Source: Thiosocius sp942490985 (GTDB lineage Bacteria; Pseudomonadota; Gammaproteobacteria; Chromatiales; Chromatiaceae). From it: DNA of 64,000 nt. The first letter of the stretch is position 1. The number at the start of each line of letters is the position of its first letter. A program made the translations under genes and the position numbers. Below the pieces are notes generated by a model. That model worked only from the letters and a program-made list of their open reading frames with translations. It was not told the DNA's origin and searched no databases. Shown in pieces: positions 55,737-64,000 of this stretch. The stretch lies in contig CALNYW010000004.1 in the NCBI GenBank assembly GCA_942490985.1, forward strand, positions 248,001-312,000, written 5' to 3'.

Positions 55737-56270
55737 ATGTACCGAATCATGACGTTGCTGACGATTTTTGGGCTGGTTGCATGCGAAAAGGGCCCATCTC
55801 TCGACACCGCAGGGGCACCTCTGCATCTTTTGGCGGAAAGAGGCGACACGGCCTCGCTGCTGGCGGAAGTGGCTGCCACGGGTAATGCCGATCCGCGCGA
55901 TGCCTGTTACCGAACCCCGCTGATGTTTGCCGCGCAGTTTGGTCGCCTGGATACAGTGCGCGAGCTGATTGCTGCGGGTGCGCGTGTCGACCTGCATGAG
56001 AAGGGCTATTACACGGCTTTAATGATGGCCGCGGGTAATGGGCACTCAGACGTCGTAAAGACGCTGGCCGCGGCGGGGGCGTCGGTCAATGAAGTCGAGA
56101 TTACCCATGGCTGGACAGCGCTGATCTGGGCGGCCAAGCGAGGTCATGTCGATACCGTCGAGTTGTTGTTGTCTCTGGGTGCCGACCGGTCAGCGCGAGA
56201 TGACCGTGGTTGGATGGCGCGAGACTGGGCTGTCAATCAGGGGCACCAGGCTGTTGCCGCCTTGCTCTGA
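55737..56270 (+). CDS. ankyrin-repeat lipoprotein
   Basis: 177 residues from ATG 55737 (MYRIMTLLTIFGLVACEKG), a lipoprotein signal with LVAC; GTG 55689 is an upstream alternative. Four ankyrin repeats follow: APLHLLAERGDTASLL, TPLMFAAQFGRLDTVRELI, TALMMAAGNGHSDVVKTLA, TALIWAAKRGHVDTVELLL, then a partial fifth. It is probably periplasmic and binds a protein partner. It may relate to catalase-associated AnkB-type proteins but no catalase is near. Confidence 0.85.
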   Translation: MYRIMTLLTIFGLVACEKGPSLDTAGAPLHLLAERGDTASLLAEVAATGNADPRDACYRTPLMFAAQFGRLDTVRELIAAGARVDLHEKGYYTALMMAAGNGHSDVVKTLAAAGASVNEVEITHGWTALIWAAKRGHVDTVELLLSLGADRSARDDRGWMARDWAVNQGHQAVAALL

Positions 56271-56309
56271 TGGCCCAACAGGCCGGATTGCCGGCGTCGA
56301 GAACGCGGG

Positions 56310-56711
56310 CTATTGCTCGCGTACCGCTGTCTCCACGATGAACTCAGGCTGGCCCATGATGGTTTTCTTGACGGTACACTGCGCCGCTGCCCGGCGCAGT
56401 GCCGCGTGCGCCTCGGCAGGCACCGACGGGGGCAGGTGGATGGTTGTAACGAAACCGATCACCTTCTTGGTCTTGGCGTCTTGCTGGGTTGTCATCGTCA
56501 GATCGATGCCGGTGGCGTCGATGCCTTTGTTGTTGCAGTAGCTCTGCACGAAGAACCCCGCGCAGGTCGCGATCGACGCGAGGAAGAGATCGTAAGGTGA
56601 GGGGGCTGAATCGTCGCCGCCATACTTGCTTGGCTGGTCGGTGGTGATGACGTGTCCAGCGATCTGAGTGCTGACTTTTTTGCCGTCGCCTAGAGTGATT
56701 TTCAGTTCCAT
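56310..56711 (-). CDS. OsmC-family protein
   Basis: 133 residues. Domain covers the whole chain: DSAPSPYDLFLASIATCAGF with the resolving or peroxidatic Cys, and AAAQCTVKKTIMG with the second Cys. OsmC/Ohr proteins reduce organic hydroperoxides; the spacing here is closer to the YhfA/OsmC-like branch than to Ohr. Single gene; converges with the ankyrin lipoprotein. Confidence 0.9.
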   Translation of the reverse strand: MELKITLGDGKKVSTQIAGHVITTDQPSKYGGDDSAPSPYDLFLASIATCAGFFVQSYCNNKGIDATGIDLTMTTQQDAKTKKVIGFVTTIHLPPSVPAEAHAALRRAAAQCTVKKTIMGQPEFIVETAVREQ

Positions 56712-56760
56712 TTACCTTGCTTGCTCCGTTTGTTGCCTACGTACTGGGATGACGTTCGCG

Positions 56761-57654
56761 TCAATCTGCGTTGCCGTCGGTTACTTCAAGTGGTTCGCTG
56801 ATTGCCTCGCCCATGCGAACCGCACTCGTCGGCGAAAGAACCGGTAGCCAGGTCGCGGCCATTTTGGGCAGCAGCACGATGACGGTCGATCCCATGTTGA
56901 AGCGGCCGATCTCATCGCCGGTGGCAAACACACGCCGGTCGGCGTCACGATAGACCCAACGGGTGATGTCCCGGCCAACGCCCTTCACCTCGCCATGCCA
57001 GACCGTCTCCATGCTGCCGACAAAGATCGCGCCAACCAAGATCACGGCCATTGGCCCTGCGACGGTGCTGAAGTAGCAGATGACCCGCTCGTTGCGTGCA
57101 AACAGGCCGGGCACGAGCTGTGTCGTCGCCTCGCTGACACTAAACAGCTCACCGGGTACGAAGGTCATCGATTCGAGGGTGCCGGCCAGTGGCAGATGAA
57201 CGCGGTGGTAGTCACGTGGTGAGAGGTACACGGTGGCGTAGAGGCCGTCGTGAAACGCGCTGGCGTGGGCCTTATCGCCGGCAAGCAGCGCCAACAGATC
57301 GAATGCGTGGCCCTTGGCCTGCAATAGCTGATCGCCGGCTATCCTGCCGATCTGGTTGATTCGCCCATCGGCCGGCGATACCACGGCATTGGCGGCGATT
57401 GGCCGTGCGTCGTCGCGCAAGGACCGGGTAAAAAAGGCATTGAAGCTTGGATAGTTTTCCGGGTCTGGATCTGCCGCCTCGGTCATGTCTACCTTGTACC
57501 GCTGGCGGATCTTGGATATCAGCAGGCGCTTGAGCCACGGGGTCTCGGCGCGCATCAACCGATACATGCCGGCGGCCAGCAGGTGTTGGGGCAGCACCCG
57601 CAACGCCGCGGTGGAGACGCGGTCAAGCAGCGTGGGTTTGGCAATCTCGGGCAT
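56761..57654 (-). CDS. psd: phosphatidylserine decarboxylase
   Basis: 297 residues. Makes phosphatidylethanolamine. The self-cleavage site reads FNMGSTVIVLLP (normally LGST), where GS splits to give the pyruvoyl Ser. Other conserved blocks: NYPSFNAFFTRSLRD, VSPADGRINQIG, YLSPRDYHRVHLP (active Asp-His) and NERVICYF. Two-subunit maturation follows from this. It is followed by a thioredoxin-fold gene 57664 on the same strand, 9 bp upstream. Confidence 0.95.
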   Translation of the reverse strand: MPEIAKPTLLDRVSTAALRVLPQHLLAAGMYRLMRAETPWLKRLLISKIRQRYKVDMTEAADPDPENYPSFNAFFTRSLRDDARPIAANAVVSPADGRINQIGRIAGDQLLQAKGHAFDLLALLAGDKAHASAFHDGLYATVYLSPRDYHRVHLPLAGTLESMTFVPGELFSVSEATTQLVPGLFARNERVICYFSTVAGPMAVILVGAIFVGSMETVWHGEVKGVGRDITRWVYRDADRRVFATGDEIGRFNMGSTVIVLLPKMAATWLPVLSPTSAVRMGEAISEPLEVTDGNAD

Positions 57655-57663
57655 GTTAGGGAT

Positions 57664-58260
57664 CTACTCGACGAACTGAATAACGGCCTGGACGTTATAC
57701 GCCATCGTCTCCGGATCTTCGTATGGGATCAATGCCCACCGTTTGCTGTCGGGTGCGACCAGGATGCCATTCAACTGGGTCGGCACGCACCATTGTGCGG
57801 TGTCTGGCTGAATGCCAAGCTCGTCAACGAGGCGTTCGAGTTGCGGTTCGGGGATGTTGACCGCCTCGACCCAGCGGGTCCCGCCCGCGAAGGCCTCGGC
57901 CTGCTCAACCGACGGGTTGTCGAAAGCGAGCGCGGTGACGCGCACGCGCGCCTGGATCTTTGGCCACGCCGCGAGCCGGTTCATCATGAACGCAAATTGG
58001 CGCATTGCGCTGCGGCAGGCATCGACCTGGGTATCAACGGCGACGAACAGGCGCCAAACGGGTTGTTCGGCGGGTGTTGTCAGCACCAAACTACCGGGTA
58101 GTTCGATGGGCTTGCCGTCTTCAAAGACGATCGCGCTGAGTTGGTCGAGCGGTTGGCGCTGCCAGTACTGCCCGAGGTAGTAGCCGACCAGCAACGAACC
58201 GAGTGCTGCCAGTGTCAGCAGTAAGCGCGCCCGCGGGCTGTGCCGCGGCCGGTTTCGCAT
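57664..58260 (-). CDS. membrane-anchored SCO1/SenC-like protein without CxxC
   Basis: 198 residues from ATG 58260. N-terminal membrane helix (LLLTLAALGSLLVGYYLGQY), then a fold with VWRLFVAVDTQVDACRSAM and later RVRVTALAFDNPSV, LGIQPDTAQWCV, which recalls the SCO1/thioredoxin-like family; the copper-binding CxxxC is not present. Precedes psd and overlaps no other gene. The function may be in the periplasm, unknown. Confidence 0.6.
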   Translation of the reverse strand: MRNRPRHSPRARLLLTLAALGSLLVGYYLGQYWQRQPLDQLSAIVFEDGKPIELPGSLVLTTPAEQPVWRLFVAVDTQVDACRSAMRQFAFMMNRLAAWPKIQARVRVTALAFDNPSVEQAEAFAGGTRWVEAVNIPEPQLERLVDELGIQPDTAQWCVPTQLNGILVAPDSKRWALIPYEDPETMAYNVQAVIQFVE

Positions 58261-58265
58261 ATCGA

Positions 58266-59447
58266 TCAGGCCGCCAGTATTTTCTCGGCCGCCGGTAGCG
58301 CGGCGCCGTGATTCACTGGCGCATCGAGGTCGGCCAGCACGGCATCCAATGCAGCCAGGCAACGGGTAACATTCTCGATTCGGCTGCTGTAGCCCATCAG
58401 CCCAATACGCCAGACCTTGCCGGCGAGATCGCCCAGGCCGGCGCCGATCTCAAGATGGTGTTCATTCAGCAGGCGGGAGCGTACGGCGGCGTCATCAACG
58501 CCCTCGGGGATGCTGACCGCATTGAGTTGCGGTAGGCGATCCACTTCGTTGACGATGAAGGAGAGCCCCATCGCCTCGATCCCTGCTTTAAGGGCTTCGT
58601 GGTTGTGGCGGTGACGTTGCCAGGACTGCTCCAGTCCTTCCTCATGGACCATCAGCAGCGCCTCGTGCAGCGCATACATCGCGTTGACCGGGGCGGTGTG
58701 GTGGTAGGCGCGCCGGGCGCCTTTACCCCAGTAGCCCATCACCAGATTCATGTCGAGGAACCAGCTCTGCACCTTGTGGCCGCGATTGGTGATTTTGTGT
58801 TGTGCACGATCGCTGAACGTGATCGGCGCGATACCCGGCACGCAGGACAAACATTTCTGCGTCCCCGAGTACAACGCATCGATTTGCCACTCGTCGACTT
58901 TCACCGGGGTGCCGGCCAGCGAGGTGACCGCATCGACAATCGCGAGGCAGTCGTACTTGTGCGCGAGTTCTACCAGGGTCTTCGCGTCGGACTGCGCGCC
59001 GGTGGAGGTCTCGGCATGGACAAAAGCGACAACTTTGGCATCGGGGTTGGCGTTGAGGGCGTCCTCGAGCTTTTGCGGATCGACCGCGGCCCCCCAGGCA
59101 TCCTGGACCAACACCGCGTGGCCACCGCAGCGCTCGACGTTCTCCTTCATGCGGCCGCCGAAGACGCCGTTTTGGCAGACGATCACTTTGTCGCCCGGTT
59201 CGACGAGATTGACGAAGCAGGCCTCCATTCCGGCTGAGCCAGGTGCTGAGATCGGCAGTGTGAGCGCGTTTTCCGTTTGCATGACGTACTGTAGTAGCGC
59301 TTTCACCTCGTCCATCAGATCGATGAAACGGGGGTCGAGATGACCGATGGTCGGGCGCCCGAGCGCCTCCAGAATCCTCGGCGGGACGTCCGATGGACCG
59401 GGGCCCATCAGGGTGCGTAGCGGTGGGTGAAAGGCTGTGTAGGTCAT
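58266..59447 (-). CDS. class V aminotransferase, alanine/serine-glyoxylate type
   Basis: 393 residues from ATG 59447 (MTYTAFHPP). Opening LMGPGPSDVPPRILEALGRP, PLP ring stacking GSAGMEACFVNLV, PLP-binding Asp in LAIVDAVTSL, and the Schiff-base Lys in YSGTQKCLSCVPGIAP. These match alanine-glyoxylate or serine-glyoxylate aminotransferase. It may take part in photorespiration-like glyoxylate clearance. Upstream of the membrane protein by 5 bp on the same strand. Confidence 0.92.
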   Translation of the reverse strand: MTYTAFHPPLRTLMGPGPSDVPPRILEALGRPTIGHLDPRFIDLMDEVKALLQYVMQTENALTLPISAPGSAGMEACFVNLVEPGDKVIVCQNGVFGGRMKENVERCGGHAVLVQDAWGAAVDPQKLEDALNANPDAKVVAFVHAETSTGAQSDAKTLVELAHKYDCLAIVDAVTSLAGTPVKVDEWQIDALYSGTQKCLSCVPGIAPITFSDRAQHKITNRGHKVQSWFLDMNLVMGYWGKGARRAYHHTAPVNAMYALHEALLMVHEEGLEQSWQRHRHNHEALKAGIEAMGLSFIVNEVDRLPQLNAVSIPEGVDDAAVRSRLLNEHHLEIGAGLGDLAGKVWRIGLMGYSSRIENVTRCLAALDAVLADLDAPVNHGAALPAAEKILAA

Positions 59448-59556
59448 AAGCTTATCCAATAAGCACTATTGGCTGGGGCCCGCGAGTATAGTGACCGGCC
59501 AAATCATGGATCAAGCGACTTCGGAAAAGACTTTGGAATTGGCTTTGGGGGAATCG

Positions 59557-59958
59557 ATGGGCGAAAAGGTCGACAAGACAGAGACAGAGTGGCGCACGGC
59601 GCTCAGCGCGGAGCAGTACCACGTGTTGCGCGAACAGGGCACGGAGCGCGCCTTCACCGGTGCCTACTGGAACACCAAGACCCCGGGTGTCTACCGTTGT
59701 GCGGGTTGCGGCGAGGCGTTGTTTGAGAGCGATACCAAATTCGACTCCGGCACCGGGTGGCCGAGCTTTTGGCAGCCGATGGACGAAACGGCGGTCGAAA
59801 CGGAAACCGACCAGAGCGCCGGCATGGCGCGAACCGAGGTGCATTGCCGTCGATGTGGTTCGCATCTGGGGCATGTGTTTCCTGACGGCCCGCAACCCAC
59901 CGGGCTGCGCTACTGCATCAACTCGGTGTCGTTGAAGCTCGACGAAAACGCGGAGTAA
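59557..59958 (+). CDS. msrB: peptide-methionine (R)-S-oxide reductase
   Basis: 133 residues from ATG 59557, with GGGGGAA just upstream and the start MGEKVDKTETEWR that matches family starts; earlier starts in frame (59491, 59506) are less likely. Zinc knuckles CAGCG and CRRCGSHLGHVF, substrate pocket SGTGWPSFW, and the catalytic Cys in LRYCINSVSL. It repairs methionine-R-sulfoxide. Single gene. Confidence 0.95.
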   Translation: MGEKVDKTETEWRTALSAEQYHVLREQGTERAFTGAYWNTKTPGVYRCAGCGEALFESDTKFDSGTGWPSFWQPMDETAVETETDQSAGMARTEVHCRRCGSHLGHVFPDGPQPTGLRYCINSVSLKLDENAE

Positions 59959-59985
59959 TGTCCGCTCGCACGACCGGTTGCCGGA

Positions 59986-60507
59986 TCACATCAGGTGGCT
60001 GAGTAGCTTCTCCACCTTGTCGGGCGTCCACAGGCCGCCGCCCGGCGCCGGCCGACCCGAATCGTTCCAGAGCTGTGCGGTCTGTTCTGGTGAAATCCGA
60101 TTGTCTTCGTAGAGTTCGGCCTCTCGGACCAGCGAATCGACATAGTTGCGATCGCCCGCGAGCTTAATCAGTTGTTCCATGCTGATCTTGACGCCATGCT
60201 CATGTTCGAGAATGTCGAGGGTGTCTTCGGGCGTCTGCTTATCGAGCAGGTCAGTGATCAGTGGGGTGAGGTTGGCTTTCTCGGTGTCCTTGGCCGGCAT
60301 TCGCAGCTCGATGTTCTTGAGGCGCTGGCGCACTAGCGGTACGACTTTACGGGTTTCGGTACTGCTGAGCTTGGGGAACCCGAGATTGAAACGTTCGATG
60401 GCCTCGGCGACGACTGTCGCCGTCTCCATTTTTTTCCAAACCTCATGCGCAGGCACCCACCGACCGCCAAAGCGAATCATCGGATCTTCGAAATCATCGT
60501 CTGACAT
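59986..60507 (-). CDS. conserved hypothetical protein, 173 aa
   Basis: Acidic, helical protein without membrane segments. N-terminal FEDPMIRFGGRWVPAHEVW and a middle LLDKQTPEDTLDILEHEHGV are visible, with C-terminal GLWTPDKVEKLLSHLM. No known domain. It lies downstream of the two-component genes on the same strand, 68 bp away, and converges with msrB. Confidence 0.65.
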   Translation of the reverse strand: MSDDDFEDPMIRFGGRWVPAHEVWKKMETATVVAEAIERFNLGFPKLSSTETRKVVPLVRQRLKNIELRMPAKDTEKANLTPLITDLLDKQTPEDTLDILEHEHGVKISMEQLIKLAGDRNYVDSLVREAELYEDNRISPEQTAQLWNDSGRPAPGGGLWTPDKVEKLLSHLM

Positions 60508-60575
60508 AACTGCTAACGGTTGCCTGTTGCCTCCACTTACTTAGCGACTTCCGGCGCGTGCCCTTTAACCTGATG

Positions 60576-61901
60576 TCAGGTAGGAAAAACCAGTCGCACT
60601 CGCGCCCCGCCCATTGCGGCTCGGGCGATTGAGACATTACCGCCGTATTGGGCAACGATCTCACTGACCACGGCCAGGCCGATGCCTTCACCGGGGTGCT
60701 GTTGATCGGCGCGTTCGCCGCGTTTGAGCAGTCGGTCAGCGTCGCCCGGATCGATTCCCTCGCCATCATCATCGATCTCAATCAGCAGTTGTTCCGTGAC
60801 CGGACGACAGGCCACAACGACACGTTGACGCGCATGGCGGTAGGCGTTTTCCAAAAGGTTGCCAAACAATTCAAAAAGGTCGCCTTCATCGGCACGCAGG
60901 CGCAGGTCTTGGTCAACCTCCAGCGCGTACGTGATGCTGCGATCACGGTGGACCTTTTCCAGGCTGGCGCAAAGACGCGCAAGGATTGGCCGCAGTTTGA
61001 CCGCGCGGGTGATGGCACTGCCGCCGGCCACAACGGCACGTTGCCGCTGATAGGTGACGATTTGGTCGATGCGGGCGGTTTGTGATTGCACCGTCGCGTT
61101 AAGCGCCCGGTCGTTTGATTGTTCCGCGGCGGCACGCAATACGGCCAGTGGTGTCTTCATGCTGTGGGCAAGATCTGCAAGGCTGTTGCGAACCCGCGCC
61201 TGTCGTTTTGCGCTGAGCGTGATCAGCGCATTCAGGTTGTTGCTCAACCCCAGAAGTTCGCGCGCGATCGGTCCTTCGATGCGCGTGCTGTCGCCAGACT
61301 CGAGCCGCCGCACGTTTTCACTCATCGCATTCAATGGACGCAGTCCCCAGCGGATCAGCGCCAGCATGGCCAGCAACAAGACCACCGCGACGCCGCCCAG
61401 CCATTGCCACAAGGTGGAGCGGAACACCGCTTGTTGTTGGTTGAGGGGTTGCCGATCGCGCGCGACCGACAGGGTATAGTCGACCGGTCGTCCATCGTTG
61501 TCTTCCCAGAGGATGGCTTGGTCGATAATGACTAAGGCCTCGGTGGTGCGAAACCGCGTGGTCCCTGCCGTAGCTGTCTGCGCCAACCGTAGATCGCGCC
61601 CAAGCAATGATGCCGAGCGCCAACCGTAGCTGCCGCTTTCACCGCGCACTTCAGCGTAGAGCCCCGAATCAGGTTGATTGAAGGCCGGTGTGGCCAGTGA
61701 TTCTGGCAGACGCATACGACCTTCCTGATCGGCCTCTGCCGCGGTCAACAGGGTATAGATATGTGCCTGCAGTTCTTCGCGGGCGGCGCTTTCAACGCTG
61801 CGCAGAAAGGCGCGATCGAGCGCGACGCCTGCCAGACCGAGAAAGGCGCTCAGAACGATCAGGTTGCTGACCAGCAGCCGCCGCGTAATCGAGGGAGTCA
61901 C
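60576..61901 (-). CDS. PhoQ-like sensor histidine kinase
   Basis: 441 residues. Two membrane helices (LLVSNLIVLSAFLGLAGVAL and VAVVLLLAMLALIRWGL) bound a periplasmic sensor of about 140 residues; then HAMP-like and HisKA with the phospho-His in LADLAHSMKTPLAVLR, and HATPase with GNLLENAYRHARQ (N box), DDDGEGIDP (G1) and GEGIGLAVV (G2). This arrangement is that of PhoQ/PmrB-like kinases. The 4 bp overlap with the regulator gene shows coupled translation. The signal is unknown. Confidence 0.92.
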   Translation of the reverse strand: MTPSITRRLLVSNLIVLSAFLGLAGVALDRAFLRSVESAAREELQAHIYTLLTAAEADQEGRMRLPESLATPAFNQPDSGLYAEVRGESGSYGWRSASLLGRDLRLAQTATAGTTRFRTTEALVIIDQAILWEDNDGRPVDYTLSVARDRQPLNQQQAVFRSTLWQWLGGVAVVLLLAMLALIRWGLRPLNAMSENVRRLESGDSTRIEGPIARELLGLSNNLNALITLSAKRQARVRNSLADLAHSMKTPLAVLRAAAEQSNDRALNATVQSQTARIDQIVTYQRQRAVVAGGSAITRAVKLRPILARLCASLEKVHRDRSITYALEVDQDLRLRADEGDLFELFGNLLENAYRHARQRVVVACRPVTEQLLIEIDDDGEGIDPGDADRLLKRGERADQQHPGEGIGLAVVSEIVAQYGGNVSIARAAMGGARVRLVFPT

Positions 61902-62581
61902 GCGGGATCGGGCTCGCGGGTGAAGCGATAGCCTCGGCCGCGCAACGTCTCGATCGGTTTCCGTTTGCCGTGCGGGTCGAGCTTTTTGCGGATCCGGCCG
62001 ACCAGAACCTCGACGACGTTGCTGTCACGGTCGAAGTCTTGATCATAGATGTGTTCGGTCAGTTCGGTCTTGGAAATGACCTTGCCGGCATGCAGCATGA
62101 GATATTCCAGGATACGGTACTCGTGTCCGGTGAGTACGATCGGGTTGCCGAGGCACGCCACAGACTGGCTGGCGGTATCGATCTCGATACCGCTGAAACG
62201 CACTGTCGACGAGCCGTGGCCGGCGGCGCGTCGCAGCAGCGCATTGATGCGGGCCATAAGCTCTGCGCTGTGGAACGGTTTGGTGAGGTAATCGTCAGCG
62301 CCGCTTTCGAGCCCTTCGACCTTATCCTGCCAAGCGTCACGCGCGGTCAAGATCAGGATAGGGAAGTCTCGTTTGAGTGAGCGGAGTTGCCGAATCAACT
62401 CGATGCCCGAGATCCCGGGCAGGCCAAGATCGACGACGGCGAGATCCATAGGGTACTCGCGCCCCAGAAACAGCCCCTCTTCACCGTCAGCGGCCGCATC
62501 GACCGAGTAGCCGCGCTTGCCTAGCTGGTTGACGAGTTGCTCGCGCAGCGCCGGTTCGTCTTCCACCACGAGGATTCGCAT
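61898..62581 (-). CDS. OmpR/PhoP-type response regulator
   Basis: 227 residues. Receiver with acidic pair EDEP, phospho-Asp in DLAVVDLGLPGISG and Lys in YLTKPFHSAEL; linker; winged-helix DNA-binding domain (LTGHEYRILEYLMLHAGKVI, then RDSNVVEVLVGRIRKKLDPH). Works with the downstream kinase. It lies 4 bp before a PepSY gene on the same strand, so PepSY, regulator and kinase form one unit. Confidence 0.94.
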   Translation of the reverse strand: MRILVVEDEPALREQLVNQLGKRGYSVDAAADGEEGLFLGREYPMDLAVVDLGLPGISGIELIRQLRSLKRDFPILILTARDAWQDKVEGLESGADDYLTKPFHSAELMARINALLRRAAGHGSSTVRFSGIEIDTASQSVACLGNPIVLTGHEYRILEYLMLHAGKVISKTELTEHIYDQDFDRDSNVVEVLVGRIRKKLDPHGKRKPIETLRGRGYRFTREPDPA

Positions 62582-62585
62582 CGCG

Positions 62586-62867
62586 TCACCGCTTCGGTGG
62601 GCGCCCGAAGCGACCAGACTCGGCGTCCATGTTGAGCCTTTTCACCCGGCCGTCATTGGTGAGGATGCGAATCTGGTGTGATTCGCGTCCACCACGGCGT
62701 TGGGTCTCGGCCGACAACACGCGGCCGGGATAGCGGTCACGTGCCTCATTTACCGCCTGTTCGAGCGAGGTGCGACGATCGGCATTGGCCTGGCCGGTGA
62801 GCAGCACTAGCGCCACGCCTATCCCGAACAAGCCACGAAACAGGTTTTTGGGACGGTTTGGCGTCAT
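62586..62867 (-). CDS. secreted PepSY-domain protein
   Basis: 93 residues from ATG 62867 (MTPNRPKNLF). Signal peptide GLFGIGVALVLLTGQANA; then a PepSY domain (LEQAVNEARDRYPGRVLSAE, ending IRILTNDGRVKRLNMDAESG). Small PepSY proteins often accompany PhoPQ-like systems and may modulate the kinase in the periplasm. The gene is followed closely by the response regulator. Confidence 0.85.
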   Translation of the reverse strand: MTPNRPKNLFRGLFGIGVALVLLTGQANADRRTSLEQAVNEARDRYPGRVLSAETQRRGGRESHQIRILTNDGRVKRLNMDAESGRFGRPPKR

Positions 62868-62875
62868 TCGGCTAC

Positions 62876-63139
62876 TCAGAAAAAGATCGGTTGAAACTGG
62901 GGTCCGTCGTTGCCCGGCACCTGGATCAACAACCGATGGATTTGTTCGCAATGCTGATACTTTACCTCGTACATCGGAATTGCGTCGGATTCACCAATCT
63001 CGGCGAAACTCGCGTGCGGTGCGATCGACAGGATCGTCGGCGGGGCGCTGCAGGCGCCATGCGCCGGCGTTTCGCTCGCGGCGACGGCAATGTTGATCAA
63101 GCACAGCGTCGCGGTGATCCCAGCCATCAATTTTGACAT
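62876..63139 (-). CDS. secreted hypothetical protein, 87 aa
   Basis: From ATG 63139 (MSKLMAGITATLCLINIAVA), a signal peptide. The mature 65 residues contain two cysteines (HGACSAPP and YQHCEQIH) that could form a disulfide, and end in PQFQPIFF. Not recognised. It is 8 bp upstream of the PepSY gene and thus the likely first gene of this unit. Upstream, 63140-63244, is a short gap. Confidence 0.6.
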   Translation of the reverse strand: MSKLMAGITATLCLINIAVAASETPAHGACSAPPTILSIAPHASFAEIGESDAIPMYEVKYQHCEQIHRLLIQVPGNDGPQFQPIFF

Positions 63140-63244
63140 GTTGTCCCCCTTGCAGGTGCGCATGGCGCCCATTTCGGGGCGCCTGGGGATGACCCTAGCC
63201 CGGGCAGGCTGAACGGATGCTGAACGGCCCCCGCGGCGCGGTTG

Positions 63245-64000
63245 CTAGGCGATGCGTCGCAGCTGACTGGCGGCAAACAGCACGGTCGCCGCAACGACGA
63301 TAGAAGGACCTGTCGGGGTATCCCAGACCAGTGAGGCCGCCAGACCGGCGATGACCGCCGCGCCGCCGGCCAGGGTCGCCAACAGCGCCATCTGTTCCGG
63401 GCTTCGACTCCACTGGCGAGCCGTCGCGGCAGGGATGATCAGCAGCGCAGTGATCAGGAGCACGCCGACCAGCTTCATTGCCAGCGCAATCAGCATCGCG
63501 ACCAACAGCATAAACGCCAGGCGGATGCGCGCGATCGGTACGTTGTCCACTGCCGCGAGTTCGGCGTGTACGCTGAGATTGAGCAGTGGCCGCCAGATCC
63601 AGGCCAACGCCGCCAGTGCAATCGCGGCGCCGCCCCAAACCATGGTGACCTCGCGCGACGTCACCGCGAGTATGTCGCCGAACAGGAACGCATGCAGATC
63701 GATTCTGGCGCCCTGCAGGCTGATTGCGACAAGCCCGATCGCCAGGCCGCCGTGTGCAAGTATGCCGAGCAGCGTGTCGTTGCTCAGACGGCTGTGTTGT
63801 TGCAGCCACAGCAGCAACATCGCTAAGCCGGCGGCCAGTAACAGCACGCCAACCGTCAGGTCGATTTGCAGCAACAGGCTGAATGCGATTCCGAGCAGCG
63901 CAGAGTGGGCCAGCGTGTCACCGAAATAGGCCATGCGCTGCCAAACCACGAACACACCGAGCGGACCACTGATCAGTGTCAAGCCCAGCCCGGCCAGCAG
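63245..64000 (-). CDS. znuB: ZnuB-like zinc ABC transporter permease (cut at window edge)
   Basis: The frame continues past the right edge; visible are about 251 residues lacking only the first few. SGPLGVFVVWQRMAYFGDTL and AHSALLGIAFSLLL are the conserved opening of ZnuB; several membrane helices follow, and ALLIIPAATARQWSRSPEQM with the TPTGPSIVV near the end is typical of the ABC-3 family. It imports zinc with ZnuA and ZnuC, which must lie outside. Confidence 0.92.
   Translation of the reverse strand: MLAGLGLTLISGPLGVFVVWQRMAYFGDTLAHSALLGIAFSLLLQIDLTVGVLLLAAGLAMLLLWLQQHSRLSNDTLLGILAHGGLAIGLVAISLQGARIDLHAFLFGDILAVTSREVTMVWGGAAIALAALAWIWRPLLNLSVHAELAAVDNVPIARIRLAFMLLVAMLIALAMKLVGVLLITALLIIPAATARQWSRSPEQMALLATLAGGAAVIAGLAASLVWDTPTGPSIVVAATVLFAASQLRRIA

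Overview
The window is GC-rich chromosomal DNA from a gammaproteobacterium. Support for this includes the efp/epmA/epmB set, the fimX locus with its usual partner gene, the nrdA-nrdB block, psd, pcm and a SprT protein. The mix of RND efflux, polyphosphate kinase, TlpA and cytochrome b561 genes would suit the Chromatiales or a related sulfur-oxidising group, but that placement is inference. There is no prophage, transposase, CRISPR array, rRNA or tRNA. Apart from a dispersed hairpin-rich repeat, the gene order looks like ordinary chromosome.

Layout. 0-12 kb: mostly minus-strand small genes (a cut 2OG-Fe(II) oxygenase-like gene, a lipase, an NTF2-like protein, a thioredoxin, a HIT protein, a GIY-YIG protein, PilZ, CBS, SprT, folE). 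12-18 kb: ribonucleotide reductase with one nrdA and two different nrdB genes, with NrdR-type operators at both ends. 18-28 kb: TlpA, a candidate sigma54-driven small RNA, cytochrome b561, an nrtR-nadA-polyphosphate kinase operon with two operators, HDOD, MBL, ROK kinase and a dynamin-like GTPase. 28-38 kb: an RND efflux pair whose permease carries a long Lys/Ala/Pro tail, then three secreted proteins sharing a repeated Phe-Arg-Pro motif, a ParA-like ATPase and a TPR protein. 38-43 kb: a membrane coiled-coil protein, FimX and its neighbour. 43-50 kb: epmB, efp, epmA, a second EF-G, a lipoprotein and a dienelactone hydrolase. 50-64 kb: two permeases, pcm, host-attachment, ankyrin and OsmC proteins, psd, an aminotransferase, msrB, a PhoPQ-like two-component system with PepSY, and the start of znuB.

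Most unusual points. (1) A roughly 400 bp repeat with about 20 bp terminal inverted repeats and a run of at least eight short hairpins occurs in three copies plus one orphan end. (2) The promoter of the Phe-Arg-Pro operon near 35.15-35.21 kb is a near copy of the nrdA promoter, including both NrdR boxes and DnaA-box-like sites, although the genes downstream are not reductase genes. A third promoter of the same design precedes a 67-residue zinc-ribbon gene. (3) The Phe-Arg-Pro proteins with ParA and TPR partners look like an undescribed envelope system. Functions are read from motifs by eye; no database search was run.
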